DNA of 64,000 nucleotides, from NCBI GenBank assembly GCA_022113835.1, contig JAILWY010000024.1, positions 2,112,501 to 2,176,500 of the forward strand, given 5' to 3'. The stretch is from Atopsyche davidsoni. Taxonomy: Eukaryota; Arthropoda; Insecta; Trichoptera; Hydrobiosidae. The notes below the pieces were generated by a model. That model saw only the letters and a list, made by a program, of their open reading frames with translations, was not told the DNA's origin and searched no databases. Positions 1 to 13,100 of the stretch are shown piece after piece. How positions within the stretch are numbered: position 1 is the stretch's first letter; the number at the start of each line of letters is the position of its first letter. The position numbers were made by a program, and so were the translations under genes.

Positions 1-435
1 CAGTGCAGTGCGTTTGTTTTGAATTGCAATATTTATGTCAAGAATTCCTTTTTCAAATGCGATTTTAGTGTTGCCACTTTGCGATTAATTATGTCAGTTA
101 TATATTATTTTGAGGTGGATGGAGTTAAACATAAGCTTTGTGTAAATAATGTCTTTTACTTTTTCAAATATGATTTCAATATGGAAATGAATACTATATG
201 TTAAGTTGGTTTTTGTATTCCTAGTAATAGTCCAACAGTGTCAAATCACACATTTTATCGGATCTTTTTTAAAAATGAAAATTTGAAACTATCCTAAGAC
301 AAAAAAATCCAAGATCCTAACCAAAGATTATTGGTGGCAATTTTGCCAATATTATAAATAAAATTGAAAAGTTTTGAGGTTATTACTTATAGGTTAAGTT
401 ACACAGGTGATGCATTTATCACTGCATGCACTGAC

Positions 436-2804
436 CTGGTGTGTGTTTGGAGGGCTTGCTTGTGGTGGGGGTGTTACTGACTTCAGCGAGAGAAGTCCCA
501 ACGTTGTATGTGGAACCCTCACTGGCAGATGAGCTCACTAGAACAAGAGTATGCCAATTTTAATTTTGAAATAAAATATATTAGAAACATCACTCACACA
601 TATTGAGGTTAAAAAGAACAATACGGGGAATGGGTGGTGGGCTGACCTGAGCTCTGTCGGTTGCGGGGGGTGCCGCGGCTGCGTAGAGGGTAGGAGCGCG
701 CGGCGGAAGCGTTGCGGCGCGCACGCTTGGGCGGACTGGAAGTGCCGGCGGGGCTGGCTGGGCGGCGCCCTCGCTTGGGAGGAGTTGGCGGCTCGGGTGG
801 GCTGGCCGGACTGGGTGGCGGCGCAGTTGGGAGCTTCCGCTTAATGCCAGATGACTGCAAGGCACAAAAAAATTACTCTTTAGATCCAACTTAAAAGCAC
901 CATCTACAAATGGAAAGGAATATATAAGTTTGGAGTTAGTTAAAAAATATAGTCGTATGTTGAGACAGGCCATCTATGAAAACTAGTGTTTTTGGAAAGC
1001 CCTTAGAAAATTCTGACAGCGCCAACAATATACACAACATTATTTTATTTCTGGAACACGGTTAGCACTTGAAGTATAATTTTTTTTTATACAACTTAAC
1101 TTTTACAACATTAATAAAACGGTGAGTCATTATTAGAAATTATATTTTTTTAATATTTCGAGGAGTATGGTACAATCACTGAGAGATTCTGAGAAAGGTT
1201 TTTAGATCTATTATAAAATGGGTCCTAGTAGTGTGTTGTGGCATTTTCCTCCTTATTAAGCAATCAGCCGCCGTGCACTGCAGTACAAAGTAGAAGTAGC
1301 CTTAATGGACAAATTGCTTGGATTGAATTACGGGGAGATACTCTACAATTTTCAATGGAGGTCATTCAGAGATAAATTGCCAATGGAGAGTCACTGCGAA
1401 TATAACAGCTGCACGTTGGATCAGGGACCAGCCGAGGGAAGCCACAGGAATATCCAGAATTTAAGGAAACAATAGTTGATCGAGTGAAACTCATCTTGAG
1501 TGATTGTTTAAAAGAAATTTTGCTAAGCATTTGCTAAAGAATATGCTGTGTTCAATTTTTTTGCTTTAATGATCAATCTGAAATATAAATATTCATGGAA
1601 TCATTCTGATAGTATGAAATATGGGACAATATAAGTAAATAATAAAAGAGTCCGAAATATAGCGATTTTGGCAGCTGAGTGGCAATTATGACATGAGAAA
1701 TCTCCAAATATTGATTTTAATAAAATAGTTGATAATCAGAATGTATGGCAAATTACCACTTTGCAAGAATGGTAAGCTTTTTGAACACAACATTACTTTT
1801 GATCACCAGACAGAACAATAAATATTCAGTATAGTATCAAAACTATAGAATAACTATTACTTTATAAAATAAAGACATGAATTACCACACTGTCAAGTGA
1901 CTTAGTTAACTTACATTTCTGGGTTTGCTTTTCTTACGTCGGGCCTGCGGGGTATACACAGAGTGGTCGGAGTCCGCGCGCTCGCTGGCGGTGCTGAGAG
2001 GAGAGCAAGCGTAGTCACGCTCCTCCAGTGGGAATAGTGAGCCGTGACGCACTTGGCGCGGAGGCGCGGTGTGCGAGCGCGTACGCAGCGCCACGCACGC
2101 GCGGGCGGGGCGCGGCGCGCGGGCCTCGCGGCCAATGCCCGCCCGGCGCCGCGAACCGTGAGCTTCACACTGACTCTGTCTGCAATCACAAGACAAATCA
2201 TATACAAACCATGACAATAACCACACACATGAAATTAAATGTCAGTATTAATATTTTTGAAAAAGATCGGCAACTACACATAATATTGTTACATAATGTA
2301 CTTAACAAAATAATAAAGAAGTGATGAATGTACAAGCATTCGTTTATAGATTCATCACTTCACTGCCTGCCTATGTATTGACGTGTCAATACATGTCAAG
2401 CCTAAAGTAATAATTCATGGAGCACTCAACCAGTCATAAATCAACTATTTTGTGTTCAATTTGTTTAGTAGCTGGAAAAATATGGTAATTCATTCATTAC
2501 TCATCCCTTCTCATTTACTGCTTGCTCCACATTCACCAGCCATTCAAGTCGTCAAAGCAAAGTTTTTCTAATATGTAACTCAAGACATATCTCTACTATG
2601 GATTTCAGATTCAATCGACATTTTTGGATAAAATATCAATTGATATTCTTTCACAGTTCACAATTTTACTTGAAGCTTTTTGTCTCTTTCTGTTAATCAG
2701 ACTTGACATCTATAGTAAATGGGTCAATTTATGAATAGGAATAGTTACCGGGCCGACTCCCTGGTGGTGGCAGAGAGGCGCGGCGTGGCGTCCTGTTGGG
2801 CCAT
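436..2804 (-). CDS. Unrecognised basic Pro/Arg/Ser-rich (probably nuclear) protein, 5' part, partial
   Basis: I do not recognise this gene. Coding exons joined by phase: 2804-2749 (ATG at 2804-2802), 2179-1915, 854-647 and 537-436, ending at a GT donor and continuing beyond the left edge. The junctions show good signals: TGATTGCAG before 2179, GTAAGTTAAC after 1915, TTTGTGCCTTGCAG before 854, GTCAG after 436. The frame stays open through all four. The product is strongly basic, with Arg/Ala runs, a KKSKPR stretch, then a Pro-rich part with KRKLP, PPKRGRRP and PPKRARR motifs that look like nuclear localisation signals, then PLRSRG and a Ser/Thr-rich stretch. No enzymatic or zinc-binding domain is visible. 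The start is inferred: the ATG has a GC-rich context (CCGCCTATGGCC) and the upstream exon carries an in-frame stop if its strong acceptor is used. If a weaker acceptor at 3546 is used instead, the frame extends upstream. The exons are GC-rich against AT-rich introns. Confidence 0.55.
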
Positions 2805-3463
2805 AGGCGGCGGGGCGCGCGGGCGCGGAGGCCGCTGCGGGCGCGTGTGGCGCAGCGGCCGCGCAGCACACCATGCCACTCCCGGCCGGGGGCAGAGGGG
2901 ATGCTCTTTACAGCAGCCCACCACTACACCACTGAAATACAAAGCAAACTTCAACTCAGTATCCACAATGTGACAATACACAATTCCATAACATCCCAAT
3001 AAGTTTTCTGATTTCAAATAAAATCATCATCATATTAAGCAAGAATAAATATTTGTGTCAGAAGTCTGGCAGGGGTCACTTATTGAAATAATTCATTTTC
3101 TTTGTTTTATTTATTACAAGTACTACAAGTATTGGCATGAAATTTACACACGTGGATTGATAGATAATCATTTTCTGAATAATGAATAGAGAATAGGAGT
3201 ATCTTCCTTATTCACTTCAATGATACTAGAGATCAATATTTTAAGAATCCAACAATGTTATAGAATGGATAATACACGCAAAAAAGCATTGCAACAGAAT
3301 TATACTATTTTTAAGGATAATACAAATATAGAAAAAAATGTTTTCATTCAAGAGAAATAAAAAATTCTCTAATGGCCTACCGTTTGTAATTAAAAGAGAA
3401 TATTGATAATATGCTACCTATTACGAGTTTCTGTTTTAATAGTTGGACTCGTATAATACTCAC

Positions 3464-3655
3464 AAAGACTGAATCTGACCGAAGTGGACAGAGTCCCCGA
3501 TGCTTGAAGTTTCTGACTTCAACCGACGCCTATGAGCTGTCCTACTCTAGGAAAGAACCTCCCCTTCCAGCTGACCCGAGATCAGCTTCAAACTCCGAAT
3601 ACTAGGTCCAATCACTAAATATGCTCCTTTGATCACACCATTGTGACAACTGCAT
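3464..3655 (-). other. Probable 5' UTR exon of the basic-protein gene
   Basis: On the minus strand a long pyrimidine tract ends in TTCTTTTCAG at 3656-3658, and the exon ends at 3464 before GTGAGTATTATAC, a strong donor. Read in the frame that joins phase 2 to the exon at 2931-2749, a TAG occurs just before 3546, so with this acceptor the exon is non-coding. An alternative acceptor at 3546 (TTCTTTCCTAG) would remove the stop and leave a 27-codon open frame. Confidence 0.4.
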
Positions 3656-6600
3656 CTGAAAAGAATTTAAAAAAAAAAACCTCATTAGACATAACAAAAA
3701 CATGAGAAAACAAAAAAAACCAAATTTCTTGACTTGATTCATCAAACATATAAAAAATATATTTGGATGAGACCTGATATTTTGTGACTTGTCAATAGAC
3801 GCAATCACTCCAAATCGAAAATTTCAGAAAATTACAATTATAAATAGAGCTATTAACAAGATATCTGCATTTAACGTGTATGCACGTCAATCCAATCAAT
3901 AACAATAACTGTTTTAACAGTGAATTGGTAACTTTATCACATTTAAATGTATTCTCTTCTTGTTTTGCTTTATTTATGTTTTAAAATTAATAATAAGAAT
4001 ATTTAACCTGCATTCGATGTATTATACATACTCTCCTTTGTTCAATGTTTACTACTTTTTAAATCTAAATTCTCCAGTTAACTAGAAGATATTTGACAAT
4101 TTCTAAGCATCAATAATAAAGTAAATCTCAAATTACATTACCGATAAATGATTTTGGTATTGAAAAAATGTAAAAACCACTACCTATTGATTTAAATTCA
4201 CAGGTTCAATATCAATCCAGACAGGCAAATCACAAACTGATTAACACCAATAAGACTTGTCATATTCCGCTTTTACAGGTTAACAAAATATTCAGACACC
4301 GAGATTGGATAATCATAAAATAAAAAAAGAACACTAATTTCATTAAAACGTGGTTTACATAGACCGGCTTTAGTAAATGACAAGGAGAGTTTATTTGACC
4401 GTGAAAATAAATCTTACAAATGCATTTTTCAATAGCCTGGTTTTAGACATAATGAGTTATTTATTTATTCACAATATGACGGAGGAAACCAAACTCAATC
4501 AGGCCCAACTGTGTTTGTATATCACATTCCATGGACAAATTTTAGAGAACTTTAATCCAGCTGAACAAGATTATCCACATACGAAAATTATTTCAAAGGT
4601 ACGATTATAAAACCAGATGCATATCCTAGATGTTTCGTAACAATATTAGGCGATGTTGTAACACGATAAACCTATTTTTTTTATAATATAAATACATGCG
4701 ACCTAGTTCTAAAGCAGTCATGTCATCACATATTCACATAAACGCCGATGTCGGAAAAATTGTTCAAAATAATTCACGATCACGGCGTTTTCCAGGCCGG
4801 CATTAAAGCCGTGCAAAAATAACATTCACATTTGTAGTAGTAAAAAAAAAAAAAAACGGGCGTGTGTAACTTACGAACTCTGAAGAAACGTTCTGCTGAC
4901 AATTTTGAGGTTAGGGACGGCCGAGAAAATCGTATTTATATCGTAAGATTCTTTTCGATCACCGAGCTAAATGTGTATAAAAACGTTTGTAAAGCCGCGC
5001 GTATACCTTTACTGAGCTAAGTTTCCTAATTAATTTCGGGAATTCGGCACATTTCTCGAGTGGATGAGTCAATGCCGAAAGTCCGTATCTAAATGAGCAA
5101 ATAATGACAAGTTCCCAGTTGACAGGAACGAACTCGAAACAACAGAATATGACCATAGACTATAAATACAAACTCATTTTATTATATATTTTCCACACGA
5201 GCATTTTAGTTATTAATGTCACGGGCTCCGGGTGCACTCGATAAACTCAAAATTAGGGACGCAAATCAAAATGAAAGCGAGCTGTTCTGCGATATGAAAG
5301 AAACTATTTATTAAAAAAAAAAAATTTATTTAAAAAAATGGCACGCTTTATGGCAACATTCGGTAGTCGATGCTGTACTTATATTTATTTATTAATTTAT
5401 TTTCTTCACGTAAAATAATTCTGTACGTTGAGATTTTATTACATGCATATGGGAAGGTCTTGGATGAATCATAATATATACAATCAAAATAATTCAAGCA
5501 TGGTGAATCAAGTATTTTCGTAACTCAAATTTCGTGCTCCCCGTCTATCGTGTGGATGATTTTAAACGGATTTCTATAATTAATCTGCGAACATCTAAAC
5601 GTAAGATGGCTTCATTATACCCGGAGACAGAAGCAGAAAAGTTTTTTTTTTTTTTTGCCAAAGCGGTACACAGTGCGGATACCCTCGTGTACCATATACG
5701 ATCAATAACGCTCCTGCCCCCCAAAAAACAAAAAAGCCTATTAAAGTCCGCTACAGTCCAATAATATCCCGACTCCGTCAATTCAAACTTTGCTGTGGAG
5801 CGTGATATTTGGCTAATATCGAAGAGACGATGGGTAATTAAGTGTCGACCCCTCAGCCCTTTCGAGTGGGGGAGGAAGGGGGGGGGGGCTAGCACGTGGG
5901 GGGGGGGGCAGCACGTGGAGAAGGAGGGCAGGGGGGGGGGGGGGCAGCACGTGGGGCGCGCGGCCGGCGGGGTCGGCGACCGCGCGCCCGTCAGCTGTTC
6001 TTTGTGCTCGGCCGCGAGAAGGCCGGATGATACAACACCGGCCGGGCAAAAACGCCCGGCGGCAGGCTGCCGATTGATTATTCACAAAAAAAAATAAAAA
6101 ATCCCACGATAAAGCAACGCAGTGTTTACTTTACGAGTTACCCTAGCACCGAGAGCATAACACTTTCGGGCCTGATGCGGTTAGTCATTCTCAAGGTCCG
6201 CTCGAAAGGTTCGTCGCTTCCTTGGAAATAGTGCGAGTCGAGGCTGAAACGTCGGATCAATAACCCACACCCGATGCGGCATGGCATCCAAGATCGCGAA
6301 ATACACACTGTCGCCACGATCCGCATACGAATGCTCACTACCAAATATGCATGCATGGAGCGTTACGAACTGGGACAAAAACTGTCGCACCGGGTGTTAT
6401 CGAGTCCTTTCAAATCTGAATACACTACATTAACAAGTACGACATACCTAGAGTTTCAAAAACACCGTAATCATGTGCGATTGATTTTATTAAACAAAAG
6501 TCCTGAAAGCAAACTAGGGGCACGGTGCTGTCGTCTGTGCCTGCCGAGGGCGTCCAGTGTGCAGCAAAATCTATACTTCCCCCGTCGGCTCCCCTCCGGC

Positions 6601-7181
6601 AAACGATATGTGCAGGGCACCCTCGGCCCTCCTCGCGTTCCGGGGAGGGCCCCATGCCTACTGGTCGTCCATCGAATAATACTTGCAAATTAAAAATGCC
6701 ATCAATAGTAAAAAAAAAAATCAAGCCCAATGCACCCCTGGTAGTTCACAAACGAACTGTTAAAAAATGTATACCCAAAGAAAATAAAATAATTATATTA
6801 TTATTCATGTAGAAATGTAGAAACATAATTTCATGTAAAATCATCTTATACAATTAATATCTAGAATGCTGAGTACCTGCATTTGAAAGTTAACAAGAAA
6901 ATAAGTCAAAGTCAAGGTAACGAACCAATAAAATCGCACACAATATTTTTTCACTCACTAAAGTTATATATATTTTTTTTCACTCACAATAAAATTATAA
7001 AAAAAAACAAACTTAATTAATATTCATTACAGCAAGTTAAGACTAGCCGCTGAGCTTACACTAAAACTTTTCACAAGACCGTCAATATTTATAAAGTATA
7101 CACTTAAAATGTCGAGTATGTACCCTTATATATATATATATATAAATATATATTCAAGTGTGCGGACGAGTCAAGACTCAC
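3656..7181 (-). other. Putative 5' intron, no coding exon seen
   Basis: Mainly AT-rich. It holds homopolymer runs and a G-rich patch at about 5870-5965 with three CACGTG sites. A more balanced-composition stretch at about 6140-6690 has short open frames in several directions but no clear splice-bounded coding exon. I see no recognisable gene. Confidence 0.3.
5868..5965 (+). repeat. G-run cluster with three repeated GCACGTGG units
   Basis: Runs of 8-14 G alternate with three copies of a CACGTG palindrome at 5893-5898, 5912-5917 and 5948-5953. Two copies are preceded by GCAG and the third by CTAG. The canonical E-box core, in a G-quadruplex-prone context, lies in the 5' intron of the basic-protein gene. 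It could be a degenerate tandem repeat or a regulatory cluster. Confidence 0.5.
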
Positions 7182-7530
7182 GGTTGATGCAACTTCGAGT
7201 CGACGATGTCAAAAGTTGTGTTGCGTTTTCGTGCGGGCCGCGGGGGTCGCGAGAAAAGCCCGACCGACACTTTTTGTTTTGACTTGCGACGCAAAATGGC
7301 GTCGGCGGCGGCGGGCGATTGTTTTGAAGGAACAGCTGATCGGCGCGAGCGAGAGCGCACGCGCGGCCAGCCGGGGCGGGCGGTGCGAGCGGGACGGCGC
7401 GCGGGCGGCGGGCGCGCAAGAGCGGGACGGCGCGAGGCGCGGGGCGCTCGCCCGGCGGACGGCCCGCCGGGTCCCGTCGCGGACTTCCGAGGCTCGGCCC
7501 CGCTCCGGTACACATCCAACAACATTAGCT
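7182..7530 (-). other. CpG-rich candidate first exon/promoter of the basic-protein gene
   Basis: A sharply bounded CpG-rich block in AT-rich DNA. On the minus strand it ends at a donor-like site, CATCAACC then GTGAGTCTTG (boundary 7182/7181). It contains GCCATTTTGCG on the minus strand, like the YY1/Pho core. Open frames exist on both strands but look like high-GC artefacts. Best read as a 5' exon plus core promoter for the minus-strand gene to its left. The transcription start is not defined by sequence. Confidence 0.4.
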
Positions 7531-7599
7531 GGATTTTTTATAATAATATACCGGCATACTTACTCGAGAATATGCAAAAAAATATATATTTTTCTTCCC

Positions 7600-8074
7600 T
7601 TAACACGTTTACTGCCGGCCGTGTCAGCCACCGGTGGCCGACACGGAAGTATTCCAATTGGGCCGCGTCGGCCACCGGTGGCCGACACATAGCGACGACA
7701 TACCTGTCATTCTGCCCGTCCCTGTACTAAACTACTATTGAACATGGCCGACACGGCCCTCTTATAAAAATATCTCAAAACAAATTAAATAATTATATTT
7801 CGACCCATTATATTAAATTAAATTAAACCTAAAAACGTGAAAACCATTTTTGGACTTTGGTATTCCACACTGAAGCGGCAACAGAATCTGCAAACGTATT
7901 TTTCCCACGTACGTAAAATATTGTGACAGCATATACGCCACCGGGAAGGATACCATCGCGATACAAATATGAATAGCCAATCGGCTAGGAGATTACAAGC
8001 ATTTTTGTGCTCGAATACTTAGCTGAACTCGCCCGCGGAAATTGAAAGTGTAATCTCCTAGCCAGGCCGGTTAA
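7600..8074. mobile_element. Possible TTAA-flanked MITE with internal palindromes
   Basis: Begins TTAACACGTTTACTGCCGG and ends CCAGGCCGGTTAA, so both edges carry TTAA, the piggyBac-type target. Inside are two palindromic units, one imperfect near 7624 and one perfect 20-mer, GTCGGCCACCGGTGGCCGAC, near 7667. A hairpin pairs CTAGGAGATTAC near 7986 with GTAATCTCCTAG near 8050. The terminal repeats are weak, so the boundaries are tentative. Confidence 0.3.
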
Positions 8075-8859
8075 AATGTGGAGTGTTGCTGATTGAGATA
8101 TTTAACAGTGAGATGATATAATTTAGCACGCGTCAACAAATATTAAAACACTTGTTCCGCAGTCTTACGCAAGCCGGTGGCGCGCGGTGCACAAAAAAAA
8201 AAAAAAAAACGAGGCGGCACAACACCCGAGAGCCGAGTACTCATAATAGCAGCGACCCCCCAATTTAATTGAATTTTCTTGTTTAATATGTGCTTCATGT
8301 GAATGACGAATGATTTTTTTAATTTTGTTCCAACTTTTGATAGTCTAAAAAAAATCATATTATTGTGTTTGAACAAATAAAACCATATTAAAAAAATATC
8401 AACATAACAAATTTTGTTTTCATCGTAAATACACACAAAAGGCCATCACAGCTGACGATATTAAAAAAAAAAAAAAAAAAAAACGTGAACAGCTGTTTGT
8501 TACAAACGCCTCTGCGGGCTTCACCACCATTGCCAACAGCTGTTTGGGGCGCGTGATGGGGAAATATTATGTTCAGAACAACGATAACAGCCATCGATAG
8601 CGAACTACTTATCAACGACAATCACAATGAAGATTGCGATTAGTCACGGAAGTTAAAAACATTAAAAGTTTTGGCTTGTGCAGCCAAAGGCGTCGGAGAC
8701 GAAGTAGACCATGGCGGGGAGACGTTGTGGCATGGAGGACTGGAGGAGGCCAAGACTAATGAAGGCCGAGGAAGATGACGACCGAAGGACAGCAGGGTCC
8801 AGTATATTGAGATAATAATATTTATAGTAAGAGACCTCATTCTGTGGCTTGTGCATGGC

Positions 8860-10130
8860 TGCCATTCTCAGCATGAGTATGCATGCTCAGTGAAATGATC
8901 GCCAACCTCATCTGAGGAGCACTCGATGCCGAAACCAGCACCGACCGACGATGATGATGGTACCCTGACAAGCCGACACAGCGGTGTGTATTAATAGACC
9001 ATGTGATGACTTCGCGAAGGCTCCGGGGGCCGGGGCCAGCGGGTCGCATCATTGAACCACATTAAACTTGGCATTGCCAGGCGGGCCGGCTTGAATGGGG
9101 GGGGCGGAAGTGAATCAGAGAGCAGCGATGCGGCCTGTCCTCGCGATGCTGCTGCACAATCGACCCGATGCGAGAATATTCGATCAAGAGTTCAGGCACT
9201 CGGTTAATTTGGTTGGTTCGTGTCGTCCGCACGCCGGTTCGGTGGTGATTCGCAAGACGGCCAAGGTGTTCGGGGCCGAAACGTCGGGCTGCCGGAATAT
9301 GCCGGAGTCTCTGCGGTCTCCGGAATTCACGGGCGGCTCGTGGCTACCTGAGGAAGATTGTTTGCTTTGCAGGCGGTGTTGCCGGGCGCGGTCAGCTGGC
9401 GCGGCATTGCCAGCTTGGAGTGGACCTTTTTTTGCTGCCGCCGGTTCTCGGGAGGACCACGCGGATTTCGACGGCATCCAACTCGTCGGATGCTTTTGTG
9501 ATTTTCGCCGTCGTTATCCTCCCCGGAGCCGGTCTTTTGCTTCGCAGCGATAAGGTTCAAATAATAAACGTAGAAAATTACAATGCCTAGTATATATTTT
9601 GTGACAATACTTCACACTTGACAAAATCATTATAATTTCATGACGTCACACGTAGGCTTACTATACGATGTAGTATTATATTATTATAAATCTTCTACAT
9701 TTTTTAATTTTTTTTAATCATCGCACTGAATCTCAACCCTTACCAAAGTGTAATATAAAAAATTGAACAAATTGTCAGCGTGAAAGCACTCAGATAAGCA
9801 AAGCCTCCGCAAAGATAAAATGGTAATTAGCTTGTGTAAAATAACGACGTGCACGCCAGGTGTGCAGTTTACTGCTTCGGCTGCTAGTTTTGCTGTCTTC
9901 TCGTTCGGAAATCCACTCGATTTAAATAATGGACGAGAGGGACAGCTCAGCAGCAACACCACGTATTTTTCTTCTCCGAGTGCCTTTCCTCAGATGAGAC
10001 ATTTCACTGAACATACGGCTGTACTCCCGACTTCTAGCCACTGGCTTAATTGCCGCATCCACGTTATTTATCTACTTCCAATGCTTCTTTTTTCTTAGAT
10101 TTTTCCCTGGACACCGCGTATACGACATTT
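8860..10130. repeat. GC-richer repetitive region with copies of a family also at 51 kb
   Basis: Around 8880-8945 (minus strand) and 9975-10120 (plus strand) the sequence shares blocks such as TCCTCAGATGAG and CATTTCACTGA. The block around 10022-10110 shares GCTGTACTCCCGACTT, CCGCATCCACG and GATTTTTC blocks, in order, with 51043-51125. The region 9080-9550 between is GC-rich with open frames on both strands that I cannot assign to any protein. This is probably an old interspersed repeat rather than a gene. Confidence 0.4.
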
Positions 10131-13100
10131 TAAATGATACAACCCCTAAAATTCGCTTTTAATTAAAATACCAAGTAACCAAGAGTAATTAAAACATTGT
10201 TTGCTGTTCAAACATTAGATAGTTGTCGAGCAAGGTATAAATCGATTTTAAATCACTCACAGCTGAAGCAAATTTACAAAAACACACGTTTGATTTTCTT
10301 GAATTTCATCATATACGTAATTATCAATTTGAACATTATATTAATGATTTTTTAATGTTTATTCACTCATATAAACGACGTGCATATTATGTAAATACAC
10401 GTATGGAGTGGTATTTTCAAAGGCTTGCCTTGTTACTGAACTCACGGCACGCCACCGCTAGCAACATAACTTTACAATAAATATAACAACACTTGAAATT
10501 TTACTCAAATTCTTACAAATTTAAATATACTATATAGGTATATATATTTATATAAAACTTATCTCATAAATATCACAACACTCGTTTCTCCTTGACAGCG
10601 GCATCGGCGTTTATTTATTATATATTTTATTTTTATTTATATATTATAATATTGGTTTTCAATGTACTGTCTTGGGTATACGTAGATAAGGGCTATTTTC
10701 GAATGCTTCGTCTAAATTAAGTATATCCATAGAACTGGAGGCAAAAGCTTGACCACTCAACACCGACTAATACAGCTTAATTTAGAACCTGAATACAGTG
10801 TGTTTGGGATTAACTGACAAAACATACGCTTAAGTTCAACTTTATTGAATTGAACGGTGATTACCGAGCTGTTAACTACGTCACATAAATCCCGTGAAGC
10901 GTTGTCATATTGATCATGAAAATAAATTTCAAATTGACTATCTAAAAATTACTAGCATAAGAACGTCGCGTCACACCGGTGTGACGCAGGCTCCGTGTGA
11001 CCGAGGCTCGAGGGGGTTGAGGGCTCAACAAAGGCAGCAGTGAAAACACGATTGTTCTTGTGTTTCGTCCATTTTCCCCATCGTCAAGTAATTTGGCAGA
11101 GGCCGGCATGGCTCCACGCTTGACCTACATTATCGCGCTATGAAAACAATCGAGATTTTCATTTTCTCGGGGGAGGGGGGGGGGGGATATAATTTTTTTT
11201 GTTTGCCAAGGAAAACCGCAGGTTAAATAAGAAAAAAAATTGTCTGTAATACACAACGCTGGAATAATTACGGATTGATTGGAGGTCGATGTAGCTCAGT
11301 GGGTTGCGGTGGAGGCGGGCACCGGACTGCCTTCAGCGATGCCTTGCCTCTTAATAGTTAAAGCAACACCTATCATTAACTATTCGTGCACAAAAGCCTG
11401 GGACTTTTCTGCAGCATCAAAGGTGTAGTCAATTCAATGCTTGAAACATATGAACTGATACACAGAAACCTCGGAAAAGTGGACTCAACAAAAAGCTCCT
11501 GAAAGCTTCATATTTTGCAGAAAGAATCCAGATCATGTCCAGTCTTTAAGGCAATTGCTTCTAGCCTTTTAATAATTACCTGGCGAAATCGTGTCATTTA
11601 ATTAATTTAATTGTCACTTTATTTTTCTATGTCGAAAGTTGATTTTTTTACAGAGTGTTGAGAAAACTATAAATTATATTTACCAATTTTTTATTATTTA
11701 ATTTACGTTCATTTTTAGGGTAAAATAAAATCTTGAAGATGTTGAAAAATTGGAATGACGACTTTTCAAAACCGAAGTTTATTTTTAAATTTATAAGACG
11801 CACATGGTTTGTATTTAATATTTCAATTCCAATTGAAAAAAAGACTTTTAAATGTTTAGGATTCTTGGAAAATGTACCGGACGAATCTCCAAATTCCCAC
11901 ACTTCAATCGGAAAAACACATATTTATCATATTAATAGTAAATTTATAAGAAATAAAAATATATTGTGTTCGGAAGAAGGGATGTATGAAAATTTTTGCA
12001 TTGAAATATTTTTGATTGGTGCAGTCGATTTTTCGCAAAACGGACAAGAAAATGATCAAAAAAACTCGATTATGGGATGATTATATTTTTGCGGTAAAGG
12101 GGTGGCGCATTCCCAGTCTCAAGAATAAGCAGTGAATATACGACTACAGAGTAATAATAAAAAAAGCTTTCAAAAGGTCAGTGAGCAGCAGCAAAGGAGC
12201 GGTTCGTGTTCCGCGAGGGTGCGTGTGCGTCCAGCTGACGGATGAGAAGGAGCAGCAGACCACGAACACGAGAACGAGGAGGGCAACAGAGCCGATGCGT
12301 CCACAATGGAAGAGCACCGAGCGGCAATCTCGCCGGGGGCATTGTTGGGGGATTCACTTAAAGCCCAATTAGAACGACCAGCGTCGACTGCGTGCGCCGG
12401 GAGCTTTCAATCATGAGGATTTGATTATTCTGCCCATCGACTGGCGCTGAAGAAAACCAGAGGCGAGCGACGGCCACTAAAAATAGCAATGCGGAATGTC
12501 GACACAGTGACCCGACAAACACAACCTACCCAACATATATAGTTTAAATATTTGGAAGATGTAATATCTATGTAGGGATTGGAAGTCGAGACGTGGAAAA
12601 TGAACTGAGCAGCAGACCCCAGCAACAATGGAGGCTGTGCACGTGAATGGAGGCGCAGGGTGCTCCACCACCTGCCGGGGCTGCCGGGACAGGTACGTTC
12701 CCACGAACAGCTGTTCGGGCGCCGCATTGTCAATGCGAGCCGAGCCCAACCTAACCCAACCTGGTGGTGGATGCAATCGTTCCAAAAAAAAAATTAGTCT
12801 CACCTTTTACAGAGTCGATTTATAATTTAACCCTACATGTCCGTTTTTCACATTTTTCCAGTGCAAGAACATCTTGAATTACAAGTGCAATTGTTTTCTC
12901 GACGTTCGAGCAAATTCGAGCAGCTTTATTAATAAACGTGATACATTTTTTTCCACGCAATCTATAAAATAATACTAGCATATGCATGAAAGCGGGTGCG
13001 TGCTCGGATCCAGGGGGTGTTGATAATGCGATTATAATTACTACAAAGGTGATTATAAAAGTAAAAATATTTTCCATGTATGTTTCTAATACACGACCGA

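Noticed and set aside
5795..6097. Frames of about 90-100 codons through the G-run region
   Set aside because: Products are Gly/Pro homopolymers produced by poly-G tracts.
7171..7525. Overlapping long open frames on both strands of the CpG island
   Set aside because: High GC removes stop codons by chance. Arg/Pro/Ala-rich frames overlap on both strands with no family signature, so I treat the block as 5' exon/promoter.
9095..9560. Frames of 152, 97 and 77 codons on both strands
   Set aside because: Mutually overlapping, no splice partners, no recognisable domain, and the surroundings are repetitive.
11285..11345. Possible tRNA or tRNA-derived SINE (GATGTAGCTCAGTGGGTT resembles an A box)
   Set aside because: No matching B box or cloverleaf at the proper distance.
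12477..12825. GC-rich open frames on both strands with a donor-like site at about 12692
   Set aside because: No second exon keeps a frame with them and neither product resembles a known family; left as non-coding.
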